From Cricetomys ansorgei (taxonomy: Eukaryota; Chordata; Mammalia; Rodentia; Nesomyidae), in assembly GCA_026225945.1 (NCBI GenBank), contig JAMJFZ010001133.1:17203501-17267500 (forward strand): DNA of 64,000 nucleotides. The letters run 5' to 3'. The position numbers and the translations under genes were made by a program. The notes below the pieces were generated by a model, which searched no databases, was not told the DNA's origin, and worked only from the letters and a program-made list of their open reading frames with translations. This document shows positions 1 through 12,058 of this stretch, piece by piece (position 1 is the stretch's first letter; each line of letters starts with the position of its first letter).

Positions 1-450
1 ACACCTGGGAAATCTGACCAAGGCTGGTGGATGCTACCACTGTCTGTGTTAGACAGCTGGGAACTGTGTAACTACATTACAGTTTGGTAGCACATTCTTC
101 CCCTCCCCCAACCTGCTCACTGGGAGGGGGGAAACGCACCTGCTCTATTATTTCTTAAAAATCTGAGTGAGTCTAAAATGATCTCAAATTTATAAAAAGG
201 GGAATTAAAAAAAATAACAAGAAAACTCCAGTGTCAATCCAGCCAGCTGTTCCTTGAACAGGAAGTTCCCCCATTATGCTCCAGGTCAGGCATCAGATGC
301 TTCAGTGAAGGGCCACCTCAGAACTGAAGTGTGGGACAGGTCAGGACAACACAACTGATTCTTGCATGGCCCACATGCTGTGATTTTTTTTTTTTTCTAA
401 ATGCTTAAACCGAACCGAGTCACCAATTCTCACCACAGCCGAGTGAGGTG
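1..450. other. Unique non-coding sequence
   Basis: No gene or clear repeat is seen. There is a short T run near 386-397 and otherwise mixed sequence. The one open frame here, on the minus strand, is 60 codons long and has no recognisable domain. Confidence 0.5.
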
Positions 451-454
451 CGCA

Positions 455-560
455 ACTATATCTCCATTTCACAGAGGGAAAACTGAGGTTCAGAGAGAGG
501 ATATGTCCTTCCAGGGTCACCACCTGTGAAGGGAGGGCGGAGTCTGCTCTGTGGCCTTCT
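455..560 (-). repeat. MIR SINE remnant (reverse orientation)
   Basis: The stretch reads like the reverse complement of the mammalian MIR core. It has 'ctccatttcacagaggga', then 'aactgaggttcagagagag', then a 'ggtcacc' motif at the usual spacing. MIRs are old tRNA-derived SINEs shared by all mammals and are non-functional as genes. Both ends are indistinct and an exact sub-family cannot be given. Confidence 0.6.
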
Positions 561-599
561 GCCTGAGTCCCCTGTGCTGTGCTACACCTCCAATGACAA

Positions 600-1260
600 C
601 CACTCAGTAGTTCTAAAACGAAATCAAAAGGGTATCTTATGTGTGCTGCTGAGGCTCTGAACAGAGCCAGCTCTCCCTAAAGCCACCTGGTTCTTCCCCC
701 CATATCTTCCAGTTCACTTAGCAGCTAGAGTCTCTAGAAAACCATGACCCTTCCTCCTGATCTGAAGTGACTTCTTCTCGCTCTTTTCCTGCCCGCTCTG
801 TGGGTGATGTGTGTCATGTAGCGGTTTTCACGGAGTCACCCTCACTGTTTGGCACTGTGTTTGGTAGGTAGTAGGGACATCGCATCCCATGATGCCGAGT
901 GGGGTCCCTCAGGATTTATGTCTTGCTGGGGCCAATGATTCCCGAGGGACTTGGCTTCAAATTTGACGTGTCTTTAGTGCTGAAATGACCAGGTCATGAC
1001 TAGAGGGACAAAAGGATGATTTCCATTAAAGACTTTGTTTGCACAGCCTGATTTCTCCCAGGCTTTGGGCTGGTGCCAACGTATATGGTTTATACTCCCC
1101 ACAAAGAGACAGGTTAACTACACTGTTGTAGCCGGCCCTGGCTGTGCGAGTCACTCACCCCGGTGCGGTTGTAGAATAACAATAAAGTAATAAAACAGGA
1201 GGTTTTTGTTATCATATTCCTGGGGGACTGGTCTTTTGAAAAAAATATTTTATTTTTTAC
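600..1260. other. Unique non-coding sequence
   Basis: No gene, clear repeat or RNA was recognised. The sequence is ordinary, with a few CpGs around 1130-1170. Confidence 0.45.
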
Positions 1261-1261
1261 T

Positions 1262-1450
1262 ACGTTTTATTTATTTATTTGTACATGTGTCTGTGTGGGG
1301 GCACGCGGGCCTTAGAGGATGTGTGGGGTCAGAGGACAACTTGCATGTGTCCGGTCAGTTTTCCCCTTTTACCATGTGTGTCCTGGGGATTGAACCCAGA
1401 AAACCAGCCTCGACAACAAGTGCCCTTACCCACTGAGCCACCTCATGGAC
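1262..1450 (-). mobile_element. B3/B2-type SINE, reverse orientation
   Basis: Read on the minus strand this is a tRNA-derived rodent SINE. The plus strand shows 'gtcagaggacaacttgca', then 'tttaccatgtg', then 'tggggattgaaccc', and finally 'cccttacccactgagccac', the complement of the pol III A-box head. The T-rich 'tttatttatttat' at the low-coordinate end is the complement of the A-rich tail. It is diverged and so not a recent insertion. The open frames over it are accidental. Confidence 0.85.
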
Positions 1451-1454
1451 TCAG

Positions 1455-2740
1455 GACGGTGGTCGAGAGACATTTCCAGAGATGATGGAAGTCCACATCC
1501 CAGGCAGAGCTGCGTGCTCTGCTGTAAGCATGTCCCTGTAGGTTAATCACAGTCATGCTGGAGTCCAGTGTCCTAAGGGCTTAGCATATGCCGAGGACTT
1601 CATATGGTTTCAACCTTGTAGCCCTCTCTGTAACCAGCTCCCCTTCCATATCCTCATTGAGGAAGTTCAGAAGAAGCAGTGAGCCCCCCTCCCGGGGGGG
1701 CGGGGAGGGGAGGCTTATTCAAACCTGTGATTCTTTTAATATGAGACACTCTGAAGGAGGTTCTTGCCCCTCCTGCCCACTGCAAGGAGGATCCTGACTG
1801 GGCAGGCTGGAGGGACTTAGTAGGGAGGGAGGGAAGCACTCACAGCCTTCTCTGGCCAGGCTCTGGCAGCGCCTGGGGTTTGGCCTGGAGCCCCAAGATG
1901 CACCTTGAACCACAGGAGTTGTGTGCAGCTGCCTGACTCTCCTCTCTTTGGTTAACTGATGGCTGCCCCCTCCTGCCCCGATCCTGGGGATTTGTTTTAT
2001 GTTTTCCTCAAAGGATCCAGGATGATCATGACGCTGGCATATAAATCTCTGTCAAGCAGTTGAGCCAGAGGGAGGACAGATTAGGAATGAATGTACCCCA
2101 ACACACATGGGAAAGGCGCCCGATGCACCCACTCCGCCCCCACCTTCGGATATCCCAGGCCAAGGAGGCCCTTCCCAGCAGCTACTCCTTAGTCTGGGAC
2201 TCAGCGATCAGATCTGGGAAGCAGAACCCTCAACTGCTGTTGAAAAAGCAAAAATCAAAATAGATGAAATGCCCCAGTCAGGTGCTGCTGCCTGATCGCT
2301 TATCAGAATCCTCTGGTACTAACTTCATTTTCCAGATGTTTATAGAATTGATGCCCCGGCCGGGTGGGGCTCAGGCGCACTGTGAGGTCGGCACACTTCC
2401 CATAAGCAGTACTCTCCAGTTCCCGGCTGTTCATGACCAGGCAGCTCTTGCCAGTCTATTCCCCAAACATGTAAAGAAGAAAAGATAGAAAGCAACTCAC
2501 TTGAACTGGTTTGTGTGCGGCTAGGGCCCTGAATTTTTAGCAAACACCACCTCTTTGAAGCAGTATATTTTCCCAGAAATTTGAGAATTTAAAAAAAAGT
2601 AATAAACTGTTCACTTTCTGCATGAATGCCCTGGCTCTGCAAAGGCCAGGCTTCCTTTCTAGTTGGAGCGCAGTATTACATTGCTAGGGAGGTCCATGTC
2701 AACCACCCAGTTTAAATGGTAGAAGTCCATGTATCTAAAA
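1455..2740. other. Unique non-coding sequence with a G-rich run
   Basis: No recognised gene. At 1684-1712 there is a C run followed by G runs that could form a G-quadruplex (see findings). Several overlapping open frames of 60-75 codons lie on both strands with no shared domain, typical of chance. Confidence 0.45.
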
Positions 2741-2955
2741 CAGCGGATCTCAACCTGTGGGCCATGACCTCTTTGGGGGTGGAATGACCCTTTCACAGGG
2801 GTCCTCTAAGACCATCTGCACATCAGATATTTACATTATGATTCATAACAGTAGCAAAATTAGTTATGAAGTAGCAACAAAAGTAAATTTATGGTCACCA
2901 CAACATGAGGAACTGTATTAAAGGGTTGCAGCATTAGGAAGGTTGAGAACTGCTG
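2741..2955 (+). mobile_element. URR1-type non-autonomous hAT-Charlie DNA transposon
   Basis: A complete short rodent DNA transposon. The left end is 'cagcggatctcaacctgtgg' and the right end 'gttgagaactgctg', an imperfect terminal inverted repeat. Inside are diagnostic stretches such as 'gaccctttcacaggggtc', 'catcagatatttacatta', 'cataacagtagcaaaatt' and 'ggtcaccacaacatgagg'. The 8-bp flanks, atctaaaa on the left and atctagag on the right, match at 6 of 8 positions, as expected for a decayed hAT target duplication. It carries no transposase and would have been moved in trans. Strand follows the usual way the consensus is written. Confidence 0.9.
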
Positions 2956-2963
2956 ATCTAGAG

Positions 2964-4045
2964 GATTGGCTAGCCTTACAGCATCTCTGAGCCAACCCTA
3001 TCTCTAGGGCATGTTGTCTACTGTACCCCCAGATCCTGGCCACTGGCTAATGGTAAATTAAGAGATAGGAGAAATGAGCCATCCAATGAAAATTAGGGTG
3101 TTATATGAAAGAAGGGAGGGTTATAGAGAAAAATAGCAAATGACTCTTTCCAAACCCAGATAGACTGGAGATGAGCGATAGCCCCATGACAAAGGCCAAG
3201 ATCGGTAGTAGCTGTAGCACTGGGATATTGTGTAGAGGAAACAGTTTCCAGCTGAGCCAAGGAAAGAAACAGTGTCACAGTTGGTTAGAAATGTCTGCCA
3301 TGGGCTAGAAAACAGCAGAATGCCAGGTATTTGTTTTAGGACTGGCCAATGGACTTGCAGCAAGTAAAGACGCTCAGTGGCAACAGTGCGTGGCCAAGGT
3401 CAACTTGAGGCATGCAGTGAATTCCTCTGTTGGTACCCTTGTTGCTTTATTGTTCCAAACTTGGCCATGTCAAAGAGTAGGCTTGATGAACAAGGCCACT
3501 TACCCGCTACCGTTGTCAGCCAAGGATGCTGAGATAAAGTAGCATTCACCTTGCTTGTGCTCATCGGTGCCAATGCCAAAACTATCAGTGACGTTGCCTT
3601 GGCTGAGATCTGCCAACTAGCGTCCATCTGGTCAGTCACCACTTGACTTGTTCTTTCTTTAGCACGTTTGTGATCAGGCTCTATGTGTGACAGGTTCTTT
3701 GCTGGATGCCAGGAGAATGGTGGTGAACAAGCGTGGGCTGGTCCCAGCATTGTGGAACTCAGAGCTCACAGTAGCCATGCTGGCTTGGAGCTTATCCTGT
3801 CTTCTGCTTACTCCACTGTTATCATTTTCAGAGAATGGACGTTCAGAGTTACTCAATCTCAGCCCAATGAAAATAGCCCTAGATTATTTATCCACCTGGA
3901 AACAACAATACCCTCACACTAGAGGAAGACCTCAGGAGGCTGAGACAAGCTTCTCCCCTTCTAAGACCACAAAGGCTTCGGTGCTTAGAAGGTGCTCTGT
4001 GGCAAAGACAATGTTCGGAAAGGGAATGGTGGTTCTAGCAATTTA
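2964..4045. other. Unique sequence with a trace of an old mammalian repeat
   Basis: No gene recognised. Around 3695-3780 the wording 'tgctggatgccaggagaatg' followed by 'gtgaacaagc' resembles an old mammal-wide repeat also glimpsed at 38850-38940 and 52960-53100. A 116-codon minus-strand frame and a 119-codon plus-strand frame overlap in this stretch. Neither has a recognisable motif and both are treated as chance. Confidence 0.4.
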
Positions 4046-4049
4046 AGAA

Positions 4050-4205
4050 GTTATCTCACTTAATATTGCTGGTGACTCTTGCACTCAACTATGGTTATTA
4101 ACTATGCCTATACCTTACTCACAGGAAAAGCAATGATCAGAGAAGTCAGGCCACTTTCCAAACTTCATAGGACAACAGGTGGCATCTGTGAACTCCACAG
4201 TGCTG
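4050..4205 (-). repeat. MIR SINE remnant (reverse orientation)
   Basis: The string 'tctcacttaatattgctg', followed at MIR-like spacing by 'ttactcacaggaaaagcaat' and 'gatcagagaagtcaggccac', resembles the reverse complement of MIR. It is heavily diverged, so identification is tentative. Confidence 0.45.
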
Positions 4206-4521
4206 TGTCGCATAGCTTTGTGGTCTGTGGGCAGCACTTCCATGCCTTGAGATCCTGGGGGTGGAGCAGTGTGGTTGTACATAGACCTCAATGGGCTTCA
4301 TTGCAAATGGAGACTTAAGTGTGTCATCATTAATGGCTGTATGTTTGCTCTTTACTACCTCTGAGGCCAAAGTTACCACAAATGTTATTAAAAGGAGACT
4401 AGTATGCACATTGGTGTCTCCAGGGGCAAGACATTACATTTTTAAATAACTTTGCCAAAAGCCAAGGCCTTTTATAGCACAAGATACAGTATTTGTGAAT
4501 TATAGGGAGATAAGGGTCTAA

Positions 4522-4523
<2 letters not shown>

Positions 4524-4563
<40 letters not shown>
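4524..4563. repeat. (GT)20 microsatellite
   Basis: An uninterrupted GT/TG dinucleotide run of 40 bases. Its length and purity predict high polymorphism. It can adopt Z-DNA. Confidence 0.97.
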
Positions 4564-4567
<4 letters not shown>

Positions 4568-7500
4568 ATTAAGGACAAGTCCTGGTTCTGTTTTCATGTC
4601 CCCCATCTTTGTCATTTTGGGTACAATATCCACAAGTAATAACCAACTGCATTTTCAGGGATTTTGGCGTGGTCCTAATTTTGTCATTTTCTTATTTTTT
4701 TAGTAAAAGTAACTCTGGATGCCTTTAAGTGAGATTGAATTTTATACTTTCATAGCAACTTTTCAAAAAAAAATTTTCTCAAGCCATAAAATCTCATTTT
4801 TTGATTTCCTGCTCTTTGCTTGAATGTGTGTGAGTGGTGTCTGCACAAAAGTACATCACTGTATTTGTGAGACAGTTTTTGGACAGTGCTCTGTTTCCTA
4901 AGGTTTAGCAGACCGTTGGAAAGCTGCCCTTCTCTGATTCCTCATATAGGTGTCCTTCTGCCAAGTGGATCGTTGTGGGTCCACAGTATTAGGGGTGTGG
5001 TTGTTTCTTAACTGAATTTTATGTCTCTTCCCAGGGCTTCCCATCCAAGCACAACATCCACATTTGTGATGGAGGTAGTGGGTTCACCCGGAGGTAGCCC
5101 AGCTCTTGCCAGTGGCTAGCACTGGCTTGAGAAATGAGCCCAGTCTGCCTCCCAGGATTTTAGAAATTAGGGGATAAAATAAAAATTTTGTAAGCATTGT
5201 ATATCAGAACTGGAAGGCTTTCTCAGAAGCCTCATAGGGGAGATTGTCTGGATTCCTCTCTCGACAGGAATGTTTGGCAAAGTAGATTTTGTGATTTGTT
5301 TATAAATGTTCCTCTTGCAGAGGTTCAGGTTTTTTCAAGCTTCTGTGGCTTCGGTGTCATGACCAGAAAAGCCACCTGAGGTGGAGTTTCTTAGGAAGTG
5401 GGCTATCAATGAATCTAGTCACTAAGTAATCGATTCCCTCTTGGGCTAACAAAGGAGGAGCAATGGCTAGAGAGTGATCTGAAAATTGCTTGGTTAGGTT
5501 CTTATTCCTGTCCGTATTGCGTAGAATAGGATAGAGATGGTGCGAGTATATTCCTGTAGACACGCATCAAAGTCAAACTGAATTAAACAAATCAGAGTTG
5601 CACAACTAAAAAATGATCAAAGTAACTGAAAAGTTTGCAGCTGTAACCACTACAGATGCCTCTGGAGCTGTGCACTCGAAGGATGCCACGCTACATCTAT
5701 ACCCCTGAGCCTCAGCAGTTCTGAGTCTCATTGTAGCAACTCAGTAACTGTCAGAAAGAGAGCTCCTTCCTTCTCAGTATACCCAGCAAAACACTCAAGG
5801 CTTATTCTCAGTCAGTGACCTGTGAAAAGAGGTGTGAAATCAGCCCATGATAGGGAAATCTGGTTTTAAAGTGGAAATGTTAAGATTTCTGTTTGGAGGA
5901 GGAGGAGGAGTAGGTTCCATTTAAATCAAATAATCACATTGATTATCACTGCCTTGGAAAAGCAAAGCTTTGGAAATATTTTGGTTCCCTTCTCCTGTTT
6001 TATCGTGTGGTTTAAAACTGTGCTTCACTCAAGAATTCTTTTAAATGCTCATCATGCAGATGCATCGTGCCCAACACCTCGTGGTGCACACACAAAAAAA
6101 AACATAGTCAATGGGGGTTCTAACCTGGCAAAGAAGAATGGTTACTAGGTGGTTATGGTTGGTATGTGAGGTGCTAATGGGAAGTGCACCGTGCACTGAG
6201 AACAGACAAGGGGACCCATCTCCCCTTAGGGAGTAAACGGTAATCTGAAGCCTGGGGACTGAACAGGAGATTGTCAGGTTCCATGGGGCCTAGGGTATAA
6301 GTTCAGGGGTCAGGAAGCAGAATGTGTTTTACTAGGACAGAATGTGTAAGAGCCTGGGAGCTTGGAAATAATTGAAACTTGGTTATGATATGAGACGAAG
6401 ACTTCTCTCTTCCTCCAGGAGAGAAAGTGGGAGAAAGACGGAAACAACTGGTGTCTTCCTTCCCTCCTGCAGGCTACTTCGTTAATGGTGTGGACTGAGG
6501 CCTCACGTTGGTATTCTGGAACTACATCGTGAAGCCCTGAGCGCCAGTCAGGCACCTGCAAATTAAATGCCTGCAAAATACAACATGGCACCAAAGAAAA
6601 ATATTTTTGTTCTATTTTACTGTATGAGAATTCACGATAGGAGAACAGATAATTCCATCCGTACAAGGACTGAAATCACAGATGCCATCACAGAGTACGG
6701 TACAGGCAGCTCGCGCACCCAAGAAAGGAGCAAGGGCGGCCTGTGTGGTGCCAGCCACTGTCCCGGGCGCTGGAATTCAGAGCGCGGATTTGCCACCCTT
6801 TCATGTTTATCGTTCTCTTTTTCCATAGATGAGCAGCGATAAAGAGAGGGAAGCTGTGTTTATTCAATCAGGAGGGAGGAACCTTCAAGGAGACAAACAC
6901 ACTGGTTCTCAGCCTCCAGGAACAGGTCATGCCCTCTGGCCTGCGCAGAGTGTTTGTGATTTACCAATGCTAGGAAGGAAGGCTGCTTAAGCACTGATAG
7001 CAGCCAGGGTAGCTCTGTCTGGGAGGGTTTGCCTTTGAGTCATCCTTAGGTGGGGAGAGGCCAAGGTCTGTGAGGCTGTGGAATGAATTTGGGAGTTGGC
7101 TTTTCCCGTGCTTCCTTCTGAGATGGTTCTAGGTCTTATTGGACTGGACTGTGGTAAACATGATGTGCTTGTAGAAAACTGGACCAGCCTTGAAGAAAGA
7201 TAGCCAAATGCACACCTTTCCCAACCTGGGGAGCTACAGGGGACTATGATACAACACAGTGGGCAAACACAAACTCAAAAGGTAGATGTAGTACTTTGAA
7301 GAAAACTACTGCAAAAAGAACTATCTAAACACATTCGCATGAACTTACTCCTCAGGCACAAAAACACAATGTTCTGTTATCTACGTACAAAATTGCAAAA
7401 GCTTCAAAACATTATATCAAGAGGAAAGGAGTTTTGAAATTAACATCAATAAGATGTTATATCTGAGGTAGATGTTTGCATCATGAAATAATTCTCTACC

Positions 7501-8925
7501 ATACTGGTTTGCCCCTGGCAGGAGAATAAAGTGTGTTGCTAATGGCTCAAGGAACTTCAAGGTTTGAGCTGGTGACAGTACAGAAGATAACGCAGAAGAA
7601 TTAAGAGATCTGTAAATAATGCAGGTGGGTGAGATAGAAGTGTGCTTTCGTCAGCGAAAGAGCTTTTCTCAGGAGTCGGGTTTACATGCATTTCAGAAAC
7701 ACTGGCGACTCTGGCAGTCTTTACAATTGTTAAATCAAAAGTTCCATGTTTCCTTAGTTGAAGGAAAAAATGAAATGGCCACCTTGTGAGGCTCTCTAAG
7801 GACAGAAGAGCAAGTTGATAAAAGTACTAATCAGCAGTTACTCTTCAGGCTTGGGCAGCTACGGGGCAGTGGCTCACTGGATAGAAGAACCATGCATGGC
7901 GGCATCTGCAGAAGGAAGGTGGTTGTGAGTTGCACCTTTTGCCTCCGTATCCCAGGGGAGGATCGGGACAAAGGAACACGTCTGAAGGCAGGACAGCGCT
8001 ATACTTGGGGGATGAGATGGCTTTATTTCACTACCTCTGAAATAGTCACACGTACAATACTGGAGATCCTTTTTTTTAAGTGGAAGGAATCGACTGTGGA
8101 TGTTGGCTCAGCGTTTGTGTGCCGTGTCTGAGGTCATTAGCCAACGCAATATGTGAGTGTGGCTGATTGCAACATCGTCAGATATAATCATAATGAAAGA
8201 GGTGTTACTGATACCATAAGAACTATTTTTATCTTTGTCTTCCCTTATTTTTCATCTCTATCAGTGTGGTTTATGTAAACCTGACACATTTGTGTATGTG
8301 AAACAGATGCAGGGGAAGGCACAGTTACATCTCTTCAAACCACATTTTTAAAATCATAGGCATGATTTATGAAAATGTTCTTTGGGTATGAGTTTTTCTT
8401 TTTCTCCAAAAATGTACAATAATTATAAATCCAACTTTCTTTCTTTCCCCCTCCTTTGGTGCTTAGGAGAGCACGAAAGTCAGTTTCTGAAGTTGTTTTG
8501 CCCGATCTGTCTTTATTAGGTGTTGTAAGAAAAACAGCACGAGACTTTGGTGCATCTGTGAATTAAGCATTTAGAAAAGGACCCTGCTGTTCAAAGGGAG
8601 GCAGGGAGGGGCAACCTCTGATGCAAAGCCGCACCCTGGGATAGAGTCTCCTCTTTCCTAGGTCCTGGACGCTATTTTCTTTGCATCTCTCCTTCACTCC
8701 CACATAGCGACTCATAAACTGAGTTTTCCACTAGTAATTCTGGAGTCAAAGCGTTTATCACAGCCTGTGGCCTCATCCATAGACCTTTGTGCGTGTGAAT
8801 GCAAGTTGTTTCACTTACTTAGGGGTTTTAGTGTGGTATTGGCCTGCCCATATACAGTGTTCAAAGATCACATCCGGCTAGCTCCTTTCTGCCTCTCTCT
8901 CTACTTCTTTCCAAATCCCTCATAA
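4564..8925. other. Long stretch without recognised genes or clear repeats
   Basis: About 4.4 kb in which I see no exon, RNA gene or confidently classified repeat. It contains A- and T-rich patches (4768-4776, 6088-6097, 8060-8068) and a GGA-type triplet run at 5894-5909. The longest open frame is 118 codons on the minus strand (6310-6666) and has no recognisable domain. Undetected ancient repeats are likely but cannot be supported by eye. Confidence 0.4.
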
Positions 8926-8934
8926 CCAGCAGTT

Positions 8935-10485
8935 ACTTTCAGACCGTGTTTTGTTTGTTTCCCTGCATGAAAGAAAACTTGCACTAGTCACCTTTCTGTG
9001 TCTGGCTTATTTCATGTAGCTCAGTGCCCCCCATCTCCATCCATTTGGCTGCAAATGACATGATTTCATTCTTCCTGGCTGTATGATAGCCTGCTGGTTT
9101 ACAAACAACATCTGCTTTGTCTGTGCCTCTGTGGATGCCTTCCCTAGGCTGAGTTCACATCTTAACCATCTTGAATAGTGCTCAGGGTATCTCGTTGGTA
9201 TACAGATTTCATTTTCTTTGGTTATATGCCTTGGAGTGTGTAACTGGATCTGACGATATTTTTATGTTTACATTTTTTTGAAGAACCTCAACACTGTCCT
9301 CCATAATGGCTATGCTAATTTATATTCCCACCAACAGCATAGGAATTTCTGTTCTTCCACAGCCTTGCCAGCACTGATTTACTTAGCAAATCTAACTGGC
9401 CTGAGGTTGGCTGCCACCATAATTTTGATTTGCATTCATCAACCACTAATTATATTGAACATTTTTATATATTTGTTGATCATTTGTATTTCCTTTTTTT
9501 TTTCAAAGTGTTTATTCAGATCATTTGCCCATTTTTATTGGATTATTTGCTCATTTTAATTTTTTGTGTTTCTCATATGTTCTGGGTATTAACCCCTTCA
9601 CCATCTTGGTTAAATTTACTTTATTATTTATTTCTGTAGTTACTGTGACTTGGATCACTTTCATGATTTCCTTCTCAGCTAGTGTATTAGTTTGTTTACA
9701 AACTGTTCATCAATTCTGTATCCTGCATGTCACTGAATTCATTATGAGTTCTAATAGTCTTGGTGGGGCTTTTAAAGTTTTTTTATGCTAAACTTTTTCA
9801 TCTATTTGTGTCCCTTTTCTTTCTTTCTTTCCTTACTGCTTTGATGAAAACTTTCAGTATTATATTGAATAAGATCACTGAGAAAAGACACCTTTCTTCT
9901 ATTCTTGCTCTCAGAGGAAATGATTTACCTTTCCCATCTAGTACAATGATGATCACTGGTTCACAGACAGGCTTGATCCATCGATGTGTGACTCTTCTTT
10001 GTCTGCTTCGTTCAGAGCTTCTGTCGGGAATGAATGTTGCATTTTATCAAATACCTTTTCTTCGTTCATTGAGATGAACACAGGACTTTATCCTTCACTC
10101 TGTTTCTGTAATGTCTTACATTTATTGATTTGTGTATGTTGAACTGCCCTTGTATCCCTGGAAAGAAATCTACTTCATGTTGTTAATGATCTTTTCATCA
10201 TATTGTAGAACGTGAACTTTTATTTTGTTGAGAATTTTTGCATCCTTGCTCATCAGAGCTACTGGTCTATGGTTTTCCTTTTCGGTGTGTTCCTGTCATA
10301 GTTTAATACCACAGTGCTGCTAACCTTGGAGAATGAATTGGAAAGGATTCCCCCCCCCCCCCCGCCCTCATTCAGTTCTAAGGACAACGTGAAAAGAATC
10401 GGAATAGGTAGTTCTCAGAAGGTTTGGTAAGATTCGGCTGTGAATCCATCTGGCTTTGGAGTTTCCTGCGCTATAAACCTCGTTT
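8935..10485 (-). mobile_element. Old L1 (LINE-1) 3' part, reverse orientation
   Basis: The plus strand reads as the complement of L1 ORF2 and its 3' untranslated region. Landmarks in order are 'ccatttggctgcaaatgac', 'aatagtgctcagggtatc', 'cctccataatggctatgc' with 'ttcccaccaacag', 'ttgcccatttttattgg', 'tattaaccccttcacc', 'gttgcattttatcaaatacc', and 'catcagagctactggtctat'. L1 ORF2 encodes a reverse transcriptase and endonuclease. Here the reading frame is broken many times and no intact protein is possible. A 14-base C run sits at 10350-10363. The forward-strand open frames over it are antisense artefacts. Confidence 0.88.
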
Positions 10486-10494
10486 AGTTTGTAC

Positions 10495-10660
10495 TCTTTT
10501 ATGTGTGCACATGCACACACATCATGGTGCACCTGTGAAGGCTGGAGACAGCTTGAGGGAGTCAGTTCTCTCCTTCTGTCATGAGAGGCCAGAGGATTGA
10601 CTTCAGGCTGTCAGACTTTGACAGCAGATGCCTTTACCCGCCGAAGCGTCTCACCCATGA
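10495..10660 (-). mobile_element. B3-type SINE, reverse orientation
   Basis: The complement of a B3 SINE shows as 'tgtgtgcacatgcacacaca' near the tail, then 'gggagtcagttctctccttc', and then 'gcctttacccgcc' plus 'gcgtctcaccc' at the tRNA-like head. It abuts the right limit of the recognisable L1 and probably truncates it or was inserted beside it. It is diverged. Confidence 0.8.
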
Positions 10661-11260
10661 ACCCTTTATTATCAACCTCAAGCTCATGGGTCTTCTCCTT
10701 CACTCTCATTTCCAGTCCGTGACAAAGGCTGTGTAGACTTTATATCTTGAGTACTTCTGGAATCAGTGTTCTTCTTCCCGTATCTGCCACTATAAACACC
10801 TCGAACAGACCATCACTAACTCAGACACCTCAGTGAAGTTGCCATGTCTCTTCTGACCCATCTTGAACATCGCCACTGTAGCCAGTATGGTCCGAAAGCA
10901 AAAGATCAGGGTTGGTTACCAGACCAACCCTGGCCAGAGCTGTGCTCACAGGACTGGACTATCTGCCTGGAACCCTGTAGAGGATGATGAATGAATCACT
11001 CATAAATACCCGAAGATCTCTCTCCTCTCTTGATTCCATGTCCTTTTGGCACTTTCCACCAACTACACTCTACTCAAATGTAGGTATCAAGAAAGTCTAA
11101 GAGATGAACGACGCACACTTCAGCCTTCTGGGATACAGGGAATGCCGGAGAAGCACAGAGAGAGGATCTGAGTAACACACAGAGCATGTTCCACACACAG
11201 CTTCTCTACTTCAACTCTCTGTTCCCTACTGTCTCTATGTGGTCTAGCACATCTGTCTCA
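10661..11260. other. Unique non-coding sequence
   Basis: No gene recognised. A 35-codon frame around 10890-10995 starts well but matches no protein I know and has no upstream support, so it is not called. Confidence 0.4.
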
Positions 11261-11261
11261 T

Positions 11262-11332
11262 TACTAGGGATTGAACTCAGACCCCATACATGCTAAGCAA
11301 GCTGTCCACCACTGAATGATATCCCCAGTCCG
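11262..11332 (-). mobile_element. ID element SINE, reverse orientation
   Basis: The complement of the ID (BC1-like, tRNA-Ala-derived) SINE is recognisable: 'actagggattgaactcag' is the B-box side, followed by 'tgctaagcaagctg', and 'actgaatgatatccccagtc' is the A-box head. It is diverged from a young ID and is not a tRNA gene. Confidence 0.75.
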
Positions 11333-11334
11333 CA

Positions 11335-12030
11335 ATGCTTGCCCTTGATGCCTCCTATCCTGTCTCAGAGAGCGATAGATAAACCAATGTGTTTGAGTTC
11401 AAGAAAAAGCCGTGGCTTTCTTACTTTTCCCAGCTTTAGTAAAATGCTGATCGTTAAGGAGATGCTGCCAAAAGTTGCTTTTATGAGAAGATTTTCTGAG
11501 ATTAGCACGTTGTTCAAATGGATGCTGTTAAGCTAATGTTATTTAAAGAGCTTGTAGGTGGTCTCTGCAGTCTTGTTTGTGTAGCTCGTTTACATTAGCT
11601 TCCCCGCGTCTTCTCCACCACTGCTGGTGCACAGTGCACACCTGTCCCACGAGAGCTTGGCTTGTGGCTGGGCTCCACGCAACGATGAGCCGGTTCACTT
11701 CTCTCCAAAGCGGTTGGAGGTAGTTTGTTCAACTGCCTTCTTACCCCTTACGACAAGGTGGGCTTTGCAAGCCCATTTCCTAGTTGCTGGCTGCATGTGG
11801 CATGCACGGACACTTGGAAAGCCCGTGTAGAAGGGAAACAGTGCTCTGTAGTTAACGCCATGTTTATGATACGGCTCTGTCCTCAAGAGGCTGGAAGTCG
11901 CCCTTTCTCTTTCTTAACCTCTTTTCCTGCTTTCTTTTCTTCCATCTTTCTTCTCATTTGTCTGTTCTCCCTTTCTCCCCACAGTATAGAATATTTTGAC
12001 CCTTTATCAAAAAAAGAATGGTTAATGAAA
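11335..12030. other. Unique non-coding sequence
   Basis: No gene recognised. A pyrimidine-rich patch lies at 11900-11985. A 146-codon frame (11725-12165) runs through this stretch into the adjacent (TG)n and L1 fragment, so it is not a credible coding region. Confidence 0.4.
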
Positions 12031-12034
12031 ATGC

Positions 12035-12058
12035 TGTGTGTGTGTGTGTGTGTGTGTG
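12035..12058. repeat. (TG)12 microsatellite
   Basis: An uninterrupted TG run. It directly precedes a short L1-like fragment. Confidence 0.95.

Noticed and set aside
3400..4046. 116-codon minus and 119-codon plus frames suggestive of a processed pseudogene
   Set aside because: I could not match either translation to a known protein, and no poly-A tail or flanking duplication was seen.
9278..10077. Chain of overlapping plus-strand frames with hydrophobic stretches
   Set aside because: The region is L1 on the minus strand; these are antisense, AT-rich artefacts.
10890..10995. A 35-codon frame beginning MVRKQK that resembles the start of a small basic protein
   Set aside because: Too short, no known homologue recalled, no upstream exon signals.
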